Source: Paulinella micropora
Taxonomy: Eukaryota; Cercozoa; Imbricatea; Euglyphida
Reading direction: 5' to 3'
Length of the DNA: 34,734 bases
Assembly: GCA_009731375.1 (NCBI GenBank)
Contig: BJOX01000139.1
Coordinates: 549,697 to 584,430, forward strand
Part shown: piece after piece, positions 34,699 through 34,734 of the stretch
Layout of the letters: every line of letters starts with the position of its first letter
How positions within the stretch are numbered: the first letter of the stretch is position 1
Translations under genes and position numbers: made by a program
The notes under the pieces: generated by a model
The model's database searches: none
What the model saw: only the letters and a program-made list of their open reading frames with translations
Told to the model about the DNA's origin: nothing

Positions 34699-34734
<36 letters not shown>
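34191..34734. repeat. (GA)n, (GAAA)n, (GGAA)n, (GA)n, (CT)n and poly-C tracts
   Basis: Simple tracts to the window end, with a short unique stretch at 34376-34520 showing no supportable gene. Confidence 0.93.

Overview
The window is a scaffold from an unidentified eukaryote (spliceosomal introns, LTR retrotransposon, very dense microsatellites, N gaps). It has three blocks. Families are assigned from motifs read by eye; no database search was run.

Block 1 (1 to about 13.2 kb) is AT-rich and gene-dense and reads as an integrated Polinton-like virus (PLV) or closely related Polinton/virophage-class element, cut off at the left edge. On the minus strand it has two tandem copies of a putative minor capsid (penton-type) gene, an adenain-like cysteine protease, a coiled-coil protein, a small basic glycine-rich virion-type protein, an A32/FtsK-HerA packaging ATPase, a small hypothetical protein, a tiny membrane protein, and a 1243-residue fibre ending in an S74 intramolecular chaperone. 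On the plus strand it has a highly charged protein, an rve-type integrase, a coiled-coil gene and a small gene with a 51-nt intron. No major capsid protein, polymerase or helicase is visible; they may lie to the left. Several genes are broken by frameshifts, often at A-runs, or by in-frame stops, so this is a decayed copy or an error-containing assembly. The main discovery is a family of nine intergenic palindromes (E1-E9) whose stems covary, whose terminal GATATTT and AAACATCG blocks are conserved, and whose orientation depends on position: at gene starts the ATATC end faces the ATG, and at gene ends the same end faces the stop. Transcription units are therefore bracketed by inverted copies of one element.

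Block 2 (13,824-24,238) is a complete but decayed Ty3/Gypsy-type LTR retrotransposon on the minus strand: LTRs of 258 and 243 bp with TG...CA ends, a 4-bp TCCT target duplication, a PBS-like TGG site, a purine tract, a gag with a degenerate zinc finger and RG-rich tail, and a pol with protease, RT, RNase H and integrase plus an unusual ~290-residue C-terminal extension. Pol is interrupted by an amber stop, two assembly gaps and a frameshift.

Block 3 (24.2 kb to the end) is host DNA dominated by (GATA)n, (TACA)n, (TA)n, (GA)n and trinucleotide arrays and two complex minisatellites, with a few exon-like islands that have good splice sites (29.2-30.8 kb plus strand, 32.3-32.85 kb minus strand). 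A perfect 49-bp inverted repeat sits inside a GATA array at 26.1 kb.
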